Assembly (NCBI RefSeq): GCF_021134715.1
Contig: NC_060018.1
Coordinates: 11,797,501-11,861,500 of the forward strand
Length of the DNA: 64,000 nt
Reading direction: 5' to 3'
From: Daphnia pulex
Taxonomy: Eukaryota > Arthropoda > Branchiopoda > Diplostraca > Daphniidae
Below the pieces are notes generated by a model, which worked only from the letters and a program-made list of their open reading frames with translations, was not told the DNA's origin and ran no database searches. Below, piece by piece: positions 12,509 to 22,545 of the stretch (position 1 is its first letter; the number at the start of each line of letters is the position of its first letter). A program made the translations under genes and the position numbers.

Positions 12509-12811
12509 AAGAGATGCGAGGGGTTGTCAACTCAAAAAAATCCTCGTACACCCTCGGATTTTTTCAAAAAAATCCCTAAAAAATCCCAAAAATAAAAAAA
12601 TAAAAAAAAATAAAAAAATAAAAAAAATCCCAAAAATCCCAAAATTCCAAAATTCCAAGAATGGGGTTTAATAAATCGACAAAATTTTACAAAAATCGAT
12701 TTTTTTCGTTATCGATTCTAATTCCCCTTACTGTGTTAATAATTCCCCTTGGGCTTCTGTCTGTCTCTTGGTCTGTCTGCTGCAGTGCCATGGCCATGCT
12801 AGGAATTTTTG

Positions 12812-14275
12812 ATGGGAAAAATGACTTCTATAAATTCTGGTATTTCTAGAGAGGATGACGATACATGGGAATTGTTAAAAGAAAACAAGGTCATTGTACC
12901 TGAAAGTATTAAAAAAATACTTAACGATCTCAATTTTAGTGGAATTCGTGCGTTGGCTAAAGTAAATGAGTCAAGTGTCATGATTGAAGAGTACATCCGA
13001 GATGTACTTGGTGATCCTGATGTTCTCGAAATTATGAATGAAGAAGAAAAACTACAAATATTTGGATCTATCTTTTCACGGTGCCCGTCCAAGTTCAAAC
13101 TTTCACCTGGGCACAAAGTTACATTCCAAATTTTGTCAGAGGTTTGCAAAGAAATTGTCCAGCGCTGGACAATTATCTGTAAAGTAAAGCCACGTCAATC
13201 AATGGGTGTTCCATCTGGTAAAATAAGACTTTATAGCATTTGCTAATATATTATAAAGTTAAAGATTTAATATAATTGTTTAATTTTTTACAGAAAGACA
13301 AGAGCAGCTATTCTCAACAAGCGATTCAAACTCTCCTGACAAGTCATCTACATCTAGTAATTCTGGTTCCCTTCGCAGAACATCTGCTGCATTAGACACA
13401 CACCTCAACACACCTCGAAACAAACAAAGTGAACTCCTTTCTTTGGATGACCATATCTTACGCTGGGGAATGAAGAAACAAATTCCAGACTTCAAATCTT
13501 TGTTTGGAGTTGATGGTACAACAATCGAATGCAGATTCAGAGTTTCTCAGGATGCATTCTGTCAAAAAAGATTTAAATCACAACAACGAGACTGCATTTG
13601 GAATATCGCAAACTTTACTAGGCATTTAAATGAGGAACATTTAACAAAAGGAAGTTGTAAAGCTTTATCTGATAGTATTACTTCGTTGTTGGACAAAACT
13701 AACAAACGTCAAACGTCTGAAAAATTCCAAGAAGCCGAAGAAGGTAAATGATGAACACATTTTTTATTTTTAAATTTGTATGAAAATCTTATGCAGCATT
13801 ATTTATCTCCAATTTTAGAAGCTAGGAGTGGACAAAAAATGACTTAATTGATTTGACAGAACCTGTGGTTAGCGAAAGCTCAGATTCTAGTAAGTAGAAT
13901 GTCATACATGCCATGGATCTGACATGTTTTTAATTTTCAACGTCATTTATAACAACAAAAGGTTATCAAGATGAAGTAACGGCGCCCAAGAAAAAAAAGA
14001 CGTCGAAAGATCCGGACCTCTCTTGATGGTGTGAGACTGGAGCAACCGTTATGCCGTCAGGATCCTCCAGCAGTAAAGGGAAATGGAACAGTCATCGAAT
14101 TCAAAGGCGGCAATACAAACGAGAAGCTATTGTATCGAGTGATCAGAATCAAAGAAGAATCGAAGACTATTTCAAATTTGTTGAGAAACTTGAGGAAGTA
14201 ATTCAGTTACGGAATCTTAATCAAAGTCTCAAATCAAAACTCAGTGTCATAGAAGCCAAATTCAACGCTCTTTAG
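12812..14275 (+). pseudogene. Transposase N-terminal part, zinc finger, broken
   Basis: Exon 12812-13217 joins exon 13294-13743 by canonical splice sites in frame. Exon 1 is a helical block of unknown family. Exon 2 holds a Ser-rich linker and then a region with paired Cys, an aromatic WNIANF and FTRHLNEEH, which reads as a BED/C2H2-like DNA-binding finger, as expected for a hAT-type transposase. After a third intron the frame slips at an A-run near 13838 and again at an eight-A run near 13990. The following coiled-coil segment (about 14150-14272) ends at an in-frame TAG at 14273-14275. Either the copy is decayed or the A-runs are consensus errors. Confidence 0.6.
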
Positions 14276-16002
14276 TCGACTTCTCAAGAGGAATCAAACC
14301 AATCTCTACTACAACGAATGATGAATCAAGCAATGAAACAAGCAGGGAAAAAGTCAAGAGGATTTCGTCATGATGACCCTGTGCTTGAGCATTTTTGTCT
14401 TAACATATGGATTCTTGGAGGACGCCGGTTGTACGAAATTTTCCACAGCAATTTTACTGGAGCTTTTCCGTCACCAACAACAATTCACAATCGTCTCCTT
14501 CGTTTTGATCTCTCGGTGACTGAGGACAGTGTAAACTACTCTGCAGTGAAGGACTTCTTGGTTACAAACAACGCTCCACTGACTGTCTGTCTGTCCGAGG
14601 ATGCAACAGGAGTAATTGGTCGTGTGGAATACTATGAAAAGACGAATTCTTTGATAGGCTTCTCTGGACCACTACAGAACAATGGTTTTCCAGCTCCAAA
14701 TGCATTCATTGTTAGAACAGCAAATGACATTGTGCATCAATTTGGCCAGTACGATAGAGCAAGGTAAAGTGTATTTCAATAATTCCTTGCTATTCAAATA
14801 AGAAAACTAAAGTGTTATTAGCGTTAATTGACAAATATTTAGCAATTAACCAATTATTTTTTTTTTCATGTTTCAACCTGGTGATGATTGGAATCATCCA
14901 ACCAATTGTTGATGGTCTCCCAGGCATTCGGCTCTACTCGTTTGGAACTAACAATAAATTCACTGCAGTTGATGTAAAATATCGGCTTGAGCACGTGAAA
15001 CAAAAGTTAAAAGCTGTTGGGATTTCAATTTTGGTATTTTCTTCTGATGGGGATTCCAGAGAGATGAAACTGATGCGGTATTATACGCAACTGGGTGTTC
15101 TTTCTTCCGGGCACTCTTCATCGGATCATCGTTCCTCTACAATCAGTCGTCGAGTCCATCTTCAAAGTCTTCGAAATGAGGTGCCATATTTCGTGTCTGA
15201 TTTCTCTTCTTCTGACTTCGTATGTATTCAAGACCCTACGCATCTCGGTGCTAAATGGCGATGCCGTTTAGGAAAGTTGGACAAGTTTATGCCACTAGAC
15301 AACAAGATTGCCAGTGTTGCCCATGTAACCGAGATAATGGCTAAAGTCGGCAAAGACCTTCATGGGTTGAGAGAAGGAGATATTTTCTTCGATGACAAAA
15401 TGAATTATGATGCGGTCCGTCGTTTAAGCAATCCGAAGCTACGTTCGTTACTGAAACAAGTACCGGGAGCGGAAGGAACAATCTTTTATCTTAAACTTAT
15501 GGATTTTTTGACAAATAGCTTTATTGATAAGAAACTTGATCCTTTAACCCGTGTGTACCAAATGTGGTTTTCAGTATTTAGTCTTCGTTACTGGAGATAT
15601 TGGATGTCTTGTGATTGTACCTACCCCCTAGGTAAACATTTTGTTACCCCCAATGCATATCTATGTTCTGAACTCAATGCTCATTGGTTAATTATGTTAA
15701 TAGTCAGGCTAGGAAAAGACAACACACCACAGCTGTTCAAACCTTGGCTTTTTTCTAGTCAGCCATGCGAGTCATATTTCAAGGCTTGTCGCTCTTTTTC
15801 ACCGGTTGGGAGCACCCAATTGACGTTTACTTTGCTCGATTTTTTAATTCACCGATGTAGGAAGGCTGATGCCCACATTCGTTTAACATCCCTCGGTTCA
15901 GCTGATAACATTGTGTATCCGAGGCATATTAAAAACCAAGAACGTTATGGCAGCCTGTCGGAGGAAACATACCTGTGCGACACACTTCCTTCTTTGGATT
16001 AA
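14276..16002 (+). pseudogene. Transposase catalytic core, unusual family
   Basis: The frame continues past the TAG at 14273 through 14318-14762, then after an intron (donor at about 14763, acceptor uncertain, before 14880) to 16002. Candidate RNase-H-fold acids are in LSEDATGV, FSSDGDSR and SQPCESYFKACRSF, a D-D-E order. An IQDPTHLGAKWRCRL segment recalls the DPxHLxK..R box of P-element-like enzymes, while the element's ends look hAT-like. I could not place it in a named superfamily. Two stops (14273 and 16000) and frameshifts elsewhere mean this copy cannot make a full protein as read. Confidence 0.55.
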
Positions 16003-16778
16003 AGTAAAAATACGATGGAAAAGGCTAGGGTCGACGCCAAAATGGAATTGGAAGCACTGGGGGTTTGTTTAGGCGACTCAGATGACAAAATTTTCAATTT
16101 TGACGCGCGTTTAGCCTTTAAATTAAGCGAGTCGTTGGAAGCGCCAGCCCCTACTGATGATGACGCTTTTGAATTTGATGAATGTGAAGAAGTTGCTTGC
16201 GAAGGAGAGGATACTTTTAATTTCATTGATTCCTATGAAAAGAGTTTATTGAAATCAATTGAAGGCGCGCAGCTTACAGATTACAGTTCCTTGTTAGAAA
16301 GCAGACTGATAAAATATTGCGAAAACGAAAGGAAAAGCCAGTTCGTGATACTGACCAAGAGATTTTGTCTAGTCCTTTTATCGTAATAAAAAGAGAAGAT
16401 GGGGCCGTAGTAACTTTTAAAAAGCAGACAATAGTATGGCTTTGTGAAAATGGAGTTAAAAAACAGAGTAACGATCGCCTCAAAAGAGTTACTCAGAGCT
16501 CAAATTTCTTACTTGCACAAAAATTGATTATAAATTTTCCGGAAAAAAGGAAAATTCGTATTGGGGATTGGTGTATGTTTAAGAGTGATGTAACTGGTAG
16601 AGGTAAAAAAGAAACAAAGAGTTTTGGTGGGACGTGTACTTTCTTTTATGTTGATGTCCGGGGGGAAAAATGAGATGAAGCAAATCATTTATAACTGGGA
16701 CGGAGAGAAAAATGTGGTTGCTCAATGTGATTGGTATTGTTTTGATCATGTCAACCAGCAATTAACAGGAAGACTTAT

Positions 16779-16890
16779 TGTTGTAAAGTCTACCACTAGG
16801 TGGCCTCCCATCTTCCCCTCCTCCATGTCGAGACCACCGAGGCGGCACTAGAGAATACACAGACACACAGAGACTACCAAGACTACAACA
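16779..16890 (+). repeat. 5' LTR, 112 bp
   Basis: Direct repeat identical to 21800-21911, with TG...CA ends. The sequence immediately after it, TGGTGTCAGAAGTG at 16891, has the form of a tRNA primer-binding site; tRNA-Leu is a possible match, not verified. Confidence 0.93.
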
Positions 16891-17216
16891 TGGTGTCAGA
16901 AGTGCTCGAGTAATTTTTCAATTTCTCGCGTGTGGTGTGTTTCTTGGTGTTTCACACTGAGTTGGAACTGGTAATTGTCGTTCCCTAGCCCTGATTGTGG
17001 GGTGATTCGTGGTAATTACGTGGTAATTACGGCTCTGTAGTGTCAACGCTATCCGTTCGTATCTCAAGCATCCCTTTTCGCACGTGGTTCAACTAAACTG
17101 TATCCAGGCCAATCGAGAACATCCGTCCTCTCTCGTGGTTGATTTCAACATTTTCTGTTGCGTGTGTATCCTGGTTATCGTTTATTTGTGTTTCCGACGT
17201 TTTAAATTGTGCAGCC

Positions 17217-20200
17217 ATGGCCCAAGGCTTGAAGTTCCCTGATCCGTTTGCGTTCACGGCGCCTAATTTGGCCGTGGAGTGGGCGCAATGGCGTCGTCAG
17301 TTTGAGTGGTACATTAAAGCCACGCGTAAGGACGAGAAGGATGAAGAAGTTTTGATTGGAGTGCTGTTGTCCCTGCTCGGAAGAGAGGGAGTCAAGATTT
17401 ATGAGACGTTACCGTTGACAGCGGCAAATGCAAAGAAGATTGCTGAAGTGTTAACTGCATTCACGACGTATTTTGAGCCCTTAAAAAGCGAAGTATTTGA
17501 TCGCTTCCTTTTTCATCGTCGTCACCAGCAACCGGGTGAGTCTTTCGACACGTGGCTGATGGAGTTACGCAGTATGGTAACGTCGTGCAATTATGGTTCG
17601 GACCCGGTTATTGAGTCAGTGTTGCGGGACCAGATTGTTTTGGGCGTGGCCAGTGAACATGTGCGCGAAAAACTTTTATTTGAAACTGACTTAAAGTTGG
17701 CTGCGGCCTGCAACATTGTTCGCGCGTGTGAATCAGCTTCATCAAAACTGACCCAGATGGCGCCACGAGGAGAGTCTACTGTTCATCGCCTACAGGACAA
17801 CCAGCCAAAAGGAAAGCAGGGCATGAGCTCTTACAACAAGTCGCGTCAACCTGGCGGGAACATGCAGCAGTATGTTAATTGTCAGGATTGTGGCAGACGT
17901 CATCGAAAAGATCAATGTTCTGCAGCAAGGGTGATGTGCTTCGCGTGTCAGCAGGTCGGCCATTTTGCAAATAGGTGTCCGATTGGGAGACCTCAACAAG
18001 GTACGTCACACCCTCGTAAGATGGCGCCACCACCTGCACCTCCGACGGATAACCGACAACCGACAATGCGGCCTGCTCAACGCGGAACTTTTATGCAACA
18101 GCAGTTGCACGCCGTCGAGGAGGAAGAGTTTGATGGCCAGTTGACAGGAGCCAACGCATTCTTGGGAGAAGATTACGTCACTCATCAACTCACCTACACA
18201 GAAGAAAAAGTGGACGAGTGGTATGAAGATATGGCGGTCGATGGAAAGGCAACTATTCGTTTTAAACTTGACTCGGGTGCTACGTGTAATGTGTTGCCAT
18301 ATGAATTGTATGTGAGTGTGTGCCCGAATGGTGCTCCTTTAGAACCTGGCCCTCGAGTAAGAAACTACAGCGCAAACGGTGGTTATCTGAATGTTCTGGG
18401 CGTGTACAGGGGACAAGTGGTTCGCCGTGGAGTAGCTTATGTGCTTCGATTTGTGGTGGTTAATGAACCTGGTCAACCAGCCATCTTAGGGCTTCCGGCG
18501 TGCAAGTTAATGAAGCTCATCAAGCGTGTTCATTCCATCACCGTGTCGCCGCCACAACTACAGCCGCCAATCGTGAAAGAGTTTGCAGACGTGTTCAACG
18601 GCATTGGAAAGCTTCCAATTGAACATGAAATACGCCTGGCAACTGGCCCTAATCATGTGGATCCTGTGGTATCGGCGGCGGGTCGTATTCCGTTTAGTTT
18701 GGAGAAAAAGGTGTTCGACAAACTGGATCAGATGGTTGCTGACAACATCATTGCTCCAGTAGTCGAACCGACGGAGTGGGTGAGCAGAATGCTGGTAGTT
18801 GGAAAACCTGATGGAGACGTCCGTATCTGTCTTGATCCATCTGACTTGAACAAGGCTATACAGCGGCAACACTTCATGGTGCCGACGGTGGAACAGCTGT
18901 TTGGAAAGATTGGTAAGGCAAAGTATTTTTGTAGCCTTGACGCTGCATCTGGTTTTTACCAAATACCCCTGTCTGACCGATCTTCATATTTGTGCACCAT
19001 GGCGACACCCAAAGGAAGATATCGTTTCCTGCGGCTCCCGTTTGGCCTCATCTCGGCTCCCGAAGTTTACCTTCAGGCCATGTCGGAGCTGTTCGGCGAT
19101 TTGCTCGGAGTGCTGATTTACTTCGACGACTTTTTGGTGATGGGAGAAACAATGGAGGAACTGGAGTGTAATCTGCGCCGAGTGCTGGTACGTTGCCGAG
19201 AAAAGAATTTAAAGTTGCAGTTAAAGAAATGCCAATTCTTTGTTCAGAATCTGCCCTGGTTGGGTCATGTGATCGGAAATGGATCTTTGAAGCCTGATCC
19301 TGAAAAAGTGGAAGCTATTGTGAAGATGCCGGCTCCTACGGACAAAAACGGGTTGATACGCTTACTTGGAATGGTAACGTACTTGGACAAATTTTGTAAA
19401 GACTTGGCTGTTCTAACGCGACCTCTTCGTGACATGTTGAAGCAGGATGCGGCATGGGTGTGGGACGCACAACAAGATCAAGCCTTAAATGCCCTCAAGT
19501 CCGCCATTTCTTCGTTGCCGGTTTTACGTTTATTTGATCTTTCCAAACCGTTGGTGGTGTCAGTGGATGCTTCGCCCATCGGCATTGGCGCAGTGTTATT
19601 GCAAGATGGCCAGCCGGTGGCTTTTTCGTCCACGTCACTGACTGAGACTCAAAAACGTTACTGTCAAATAGAAAAGGAGCTGCTGGCGGTTCAGTTTGGT
19701 TTGCTGAGATTCCGGCAATATGTTTATGGACAAAAAGTGACCGTTGAATCGGACCACAAACCGCTTGTTGGTCTGCTGGAAAAGCCGATAGCAACTTGCT
19801 CCCCAAGGATCCAACGGATGCGACTTCAACTGCAAAGATTCGACTTTCGGCTTGTGTATAAGCCCGGCAAGGAGCTTTTCATCGCCGACACCTTGAGCCG
19901 TGCACCTTCACCGCGTTTATTCACGGATGACGTCACCCAGGATAGTGAAGACCAAGTGCATCATGTGCTTCATAGTCTCGTTACGTCCGTGTCCACAAGG
20001 AAGCGTTATGCCGAAGCCACGGCCTTGGACCCTACTCTGCAACTTTTGAAAACGGTGATTCAAAAAGGATGGCCTGAGAAGCGTGCTCAGTGTCCGGCTT
20101 CAGTCAAACCGTATTGGTCGGTGCGGAGCGATTTGTCAATGGTGGAAGGCGTTTTATTGTGTGGCAGTCGTTTAGTGGTTCCAATGTCCCTTCGTCGCGA

Positions 20201-21551
20201 GACCATGGAGGGTATACACGACGGTCATTTCGGTGAAACGAAGTCTGTTTTACGCGCGAAGTCAGCAGTGTACTGGCCCGGTTGGGAGGATCAAGTGAAA
20301 AATATGGTGGCCAGTTGTTCGGTTTGCCAAGAAAACCGTGGTCGAAACCCTAAGCTGCTGTTACATCCCGTCCGGCTTCCGGATTACGCCTTTCAGCTGG
20401 TGTCTGCTGATTTGTTCGAGTTTGAGCGCGTGAACTATATTTTGCTGGTGGACTCATACAGCAAATGGCCGTGTGTCGTTCCCCTTAAATCAACAACGTC
20501 GTCAGCCATCATTGAAGAGATGTCACGGTTTTTCTGTGACTTTGGACGGCCAGAGGAGTTGGAGTCTGACAACGGGACTCAATTTTCCAGTGCGGAGTTC
20601 CGTGAATATTGTGCGTCGTTGAACATCAAGCAAGTGACGTCGAGTCCCGAGTTCGCCCAATCCAACGGACTGGTTGAGCGACACATCCAAACGGTAAAAC
20701 GCACTTTGCTGAAGATGTTTGCTGAAGGAAAGTCACTATGGGAGGCCCTGGCAGCCATCCGTTCGACCCCGGTGTCCAGCTCATTACCGGCCCCTTCAGT
20801 GCTACTTCAAGGACGTAATCTTCGTGGTGTGCTGCCTTTTCTCGACGCATCCTTATCTCCAAAGCTGGTGCCGGCGTCGTTTGTACGTCAAGAGTTGTCT
20901 CGTCGCCAACAAACGGCGGCGTTTGTTCAACCCCGCCCAGTGAGTGTTCGGTCGTCTGCGTTGACTGTAGGACAACGTGTTCGTGCCTTGATCAAAGGGA
21001 AGTGGCAACTTGGTGTCGTAAATGTGGTGTGCCCAGAACCACACTCTTATATCGTCCGCTTAACTGATGGGCGTCTGTTTCGTCGTACACGCTGGGCAAT
21101 TAACGTCGATAACGCGACCAGACCGACAGCCGATCAGCGGACCATGCAACCTTCCCGTCCGCATTTTTCACGTGGCCCGGTTGTCGCTCCACCCACTCAA
21201 CCGTCGGCTTTGGTTCAGCCGAGTGGAAGTTCATCAGTGGCTGTCCAGTCAGCCGTCGCAAGGACGGCCCGTCCAGTCGCTGGTGTCAATACTCCGTCTG
21301 GACAGTCTTCCGTGTTCCAGTCGTCTGCTCAACAAGAGTCTACGCCAGTCCGTTCTGTTGAAGCGCCCAGCCGTCCTGTTCGAGAGATTCCGGCCTCACC
21401 CGCTCGTTTATTTGTTTCCCGTATTCCCGTTCGTGACCGGGTGGTTTGGGTGCCCCCTTCGGCCAGCAGTGGTCAACATGCTCCTGTGGCCGCCCTTGGC
21501 GTTACCCGCTCGGGCCGACGCTACATTAAACCTCCACCACCCTCTCAGTAA
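17217..21551 (+). CDS. Gypsy gag-pol polyprotein, 1444 aa
   Basis: A single fused frame; the start is the ATG in GCAGCCATGG, and upstream in-frame codons have no ATG. Domain order: gag/capsid-like residues 1-200; two zinc knuckles at about 222-259 (CxxC..C then CFACQQVGHFANRC); aspartic protease DSGAT near 351; reverse transcriptase with YFDD near 635; RNase H with VDAS near 782; integrase HHCC finger at about 1001-1038; and the D,D,E core with D near 1065, DNGTQF near 1118 and E near 1153, then a GPY/F-like module. This order (integrase after RNase H) defines Ty3/gypsy. The last 130 residues are Pro/Ser-rich. There is no frameshift between gag and pol. Every catalytic motif I looked for is present, so the element may be active. 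Confidence 0.95.
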   Translation: MAQGLKFPDPFAFTAPNLAVEWAQWRRQFEWYIKATRKDEKDEEVLIGVLLSLLGREGVKIYETLPLTAANAKKIAEVLTAFTTYFEPLKSEVFDRFLFHRRHQQPGESFDTWLMELRSMVTSCNYGSDPVIESVLRDQIVLGVASEHVREKLLFETDLKLAAACNIVRACESASSKLTQMAPRGESTVHRLQDNQPKGKQGMSSYNKSRQPGGNMQQYVNCQDCGRRHRKDQCSAARVMCFACQQVGHFANRCPIGRPQQGTSHPRKMAPPPAPPTDNRQPTMRPAQRGTFMQQQLHAVEEEEFDGQLTGANAFLGEDYVTHQLTYTEEKVDEWYEDMAVDGKATIRFKLDSGATCNVLPYELYVSVCPNGAPLEPGPRVRNYSANGGYLNVLGVYRGQVVRRGVAYVLRFVVVNEPGQPAILGLPACKLMKLIKRVHSITVSPPQLQPPIVKEFADVFNGIGKLPIEHEIRLATGPNHVDPVVSAAGRIPFSLEKKVFDKLDQMVADNIIAPVVEPTEWVSRMLVVGKPDGDVRICLDPSDLNKAIQRQHFMVPTVEQLFGKIGKAKYFCSLDAASGFYQIPLSDRSSYLCTMATPKGRYRFLRLPFGLISAPEVYLQAMSELFGDLLGVLIYFDDFLVMGETMEELECNLRRVLVRCREKNLKLQLKKCQFFVQNLPWLGHVIGNGSLKPDPEKVEAIVKMPAPTDKNGLIRLLGMVTYLDKFCKDLAVLTRPLRDMLKQDAAWVWDAQQDQALNALKSAISSLPVLRLFDLSKPLVVSVDASPIGIGAVLLQDGQPVAFSSTSLTETQKRYCQIEKELLAVQFGLLRFRQYVYGQKVTVESDHKPLVGLLEKPIATCSPRIQRMRLQLQRFDFRLVYKPGKELFIADTLSRAPSPRLFTDDVTQDSEDQVHHVLHSLVTSVSTRKRYAEATALDPTLQLLKTVIQKGWPEKRAQCPASVKPYWSVRSDLSMVEGVLLCGSRLVVPMSLRRETMEGIHDGHFGETKSVLRAKSAVYWPGWEDQVKNMVASCSVCQENRGRNPKLLLHPVRLPDYAFQLVSADLFEFERVNYILLVDSYSKWPCVVPLKSTTSSAIIEEMSRFFCDFGRPEELESDNGTQFSSAEFREYCASLNIKQVTSSPEFAQSNGLVERHIQTVKRTLLKMFAEGKSLWEALAAIRSTPVSSSLPAPSVLLQGRNLRGVLPFLDASLSPKLVPASFVRQELSRRQQTAAFVQPRPVSVRSSALTVGQRVRALIKGKWQLGVVNVVCPEPHSYIVRLTDGRLFRRTRWAINVDNATRPTADQRTMQPSRPHFSRGPVVAPPTQPSALVQPSGSSSVAVQSAVARTARPVAGVNTPSGQSSVFQSSAQQESTPVRSVEAPSRPVREIPASPARLFVSRIPVRDRVVWVPPSASSGQHAPVAALGVTRSGRRYIKPPPPSQ

Positions 21552-21799
21552 ACGGCGCAAGTCGACATTTCAGTCTCCCGTCCAATTTATCTTCATGTCA
21601 TTTCAGTTCGTTGTCGTTTCATTTTTCATCGTTTCACTACTCATTGTTCATGCGTTTATTTTCATCTCACCTACCCATTGTTCATTCATCTTCGTACACA
21701 TCCTCATTGTTCATTCATGTTGGTTTATTTTTCGCATTCTCATTTTCCGTTTTGATCGCATTCATTTCTGTTCGTTCGTTTATGGTTAAAGGGGGGAGA
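21552..21799 (+). other. Gypsy 3' non-coding region with polypurine tract
   Basis: A T/C-rich stretch with several ATTGTTCATTC-like repeats, ending in the purine run AAAGGGGGGAGA just before the 3' LTR at 21800. That run is the expected plus-strand primer. Confidence 0.8.
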
Positions 21800-21911
21800 T
21801 GTTGTAAAGTCTACCACTAGGTGGCCTCCCATCTTCCCCTCCTCCATGTCGAGACCACCGAGGCGGCACTAGAGAATACACAGACACACAGAGACTACCA
21901 AGACTACAACA
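21800..21911 (+). repeat. 3' LTR, 112 bp
   Basis: Identical to the 5' LTR by eye over the full length. Confidence 0.93.
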
Positions 21912-22457
21912 CTTATCGAGCAGCCAATGTTTGCGCACGGGTATCATTGCTGTAGTAATTATATATGTAGTTTGCCTCCCCCTGTGATAAATAATGAGTC
22001 CCAACTTTTGTTTTCTTCCGATATCACTGTTATGGAAATGAAAAACTTAATAAAAGGATTCTGTCTTTAACTTGTTTATTACATAAGTTAAAAAAATTTT
22101 GCAAAATATCTTAAAAATCCTGAAAAATCACGAAAATCTTTAAAAAATCGAAAAAATCTTAAGGAAATCTAGAAATCCCCCCAAAAATCCAAAAAATCGT
22201 AAAAATCTGAAAAAATCAAAAAATCTGAAAAAATCCCAAAAATCTGAAAAAATCAATTTTTGGATTTAAGATCCGTACACCTTCGGATCGAGTTGACAAC
22301 CCCTCGAAGGGATGAAACAATATGGGTGATCCAGGGGGCGTGCGAGGGACTGAACTGAAACCACTTCTCACCATCTAATTTATTTAGATTAATTGCAAAT
22401 TTTTTGCGATTAGTTGGATCCTGGTTGGATCAGAGCCATTTAAGGTTTGATCAGAGA

Positions 22458-22545
22458 CACGGAATTGCTTACTCTCCCCCCCCCCACGTTTTTCTGAAAC
22501 AAAGGGGTTTAGTAGGTACTGGGGGGAGAGTAAGAAATTCCGTAG
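22458..22545. repeat. Hairpin with C11/G6 runs
   Basis: CGGAATTGCTTACTCTCC on the left pairs with GGAGAGTAAGAAATTCCG on the right around a loop of about 45 bp. It looks like a short MITE or hairpin of unknown origin. Confidence 0.6.

Larger units (their letters stand above)
16779..21911 (+). mobile_element. Intact Ty3/gypsy LTR retrotransposon, 5133 bp
   Basis: Identical 112-bp LTRs lie at 16779-16890 and 21800-21911, beginning TGTTG and ending ACAACA. The 5-bp target duplication is CTTAT at 16774-16778 and 21912-21916. One uninterrupted gag-pol frame lies between. Identical LTRs and an intact frame point to a recent insertion. LTRs of 112 bp are very short for this group. No envelope-like gene is present. 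Confidence 0.95.
16015..22070 (+). pseudogene. Transposase C-terminal part, split by gypsy element
   Basis: The frame of the core resumes at 16015 with an acidic segment, shifts by one near 16305 into a basic segment (EDGAVVTFKKQTIVWLC), then shifts again at a G5A5 run near 16665. From there the reading continues as NWDGEKNVV to codon GRLI at 16768-16778, where the retrotransposon begins. It picks up in the same frame at 21917 and runs through a Cys/His-bearing tail to TAA at 22068-22070. The exact frame match across the LTR element and its CTTAT duplication shows that the tail was coding before insertion. Confidence 0.55.
12517..22306 (+). mobile_element. DNA transposon, hAT-like ends, nested retroelement
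   Basis: The ends are 17-bp perfect inverted repeats, CGAGGGGTTGTCAACTC at 12517-12533 and its complement at 22290-22306. They are flanked by an 8-bp target duplication with one mismatch: AAGAGATG (12509-12516) and AAGGGATG (22307-22314). Inside both ends lie A-rich arrays of short AAAATCC/AAATCTG units and a quasi-palindromic motif with core GTACACC (about 12541-12561 and 22270-22289). The 8-bp duplication and the AGGGGT..CAACTC ends resemble the hAT superfamily. Without the gypsy insertion and its 5-bp duplication the element is 4652 bp. Its transposase is described in the next three entries and is decayed. Confidence 0.8.

Noticed and set aside
21067-21789. 240-codon frame overlapping the end of gag-pol, hydrophobic tail, possible envelope
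   Set aside because: It is the shifted frame of the pol C-terminus followed by a T-rich repeat stretch. It has no signal peptide or envelope motif.
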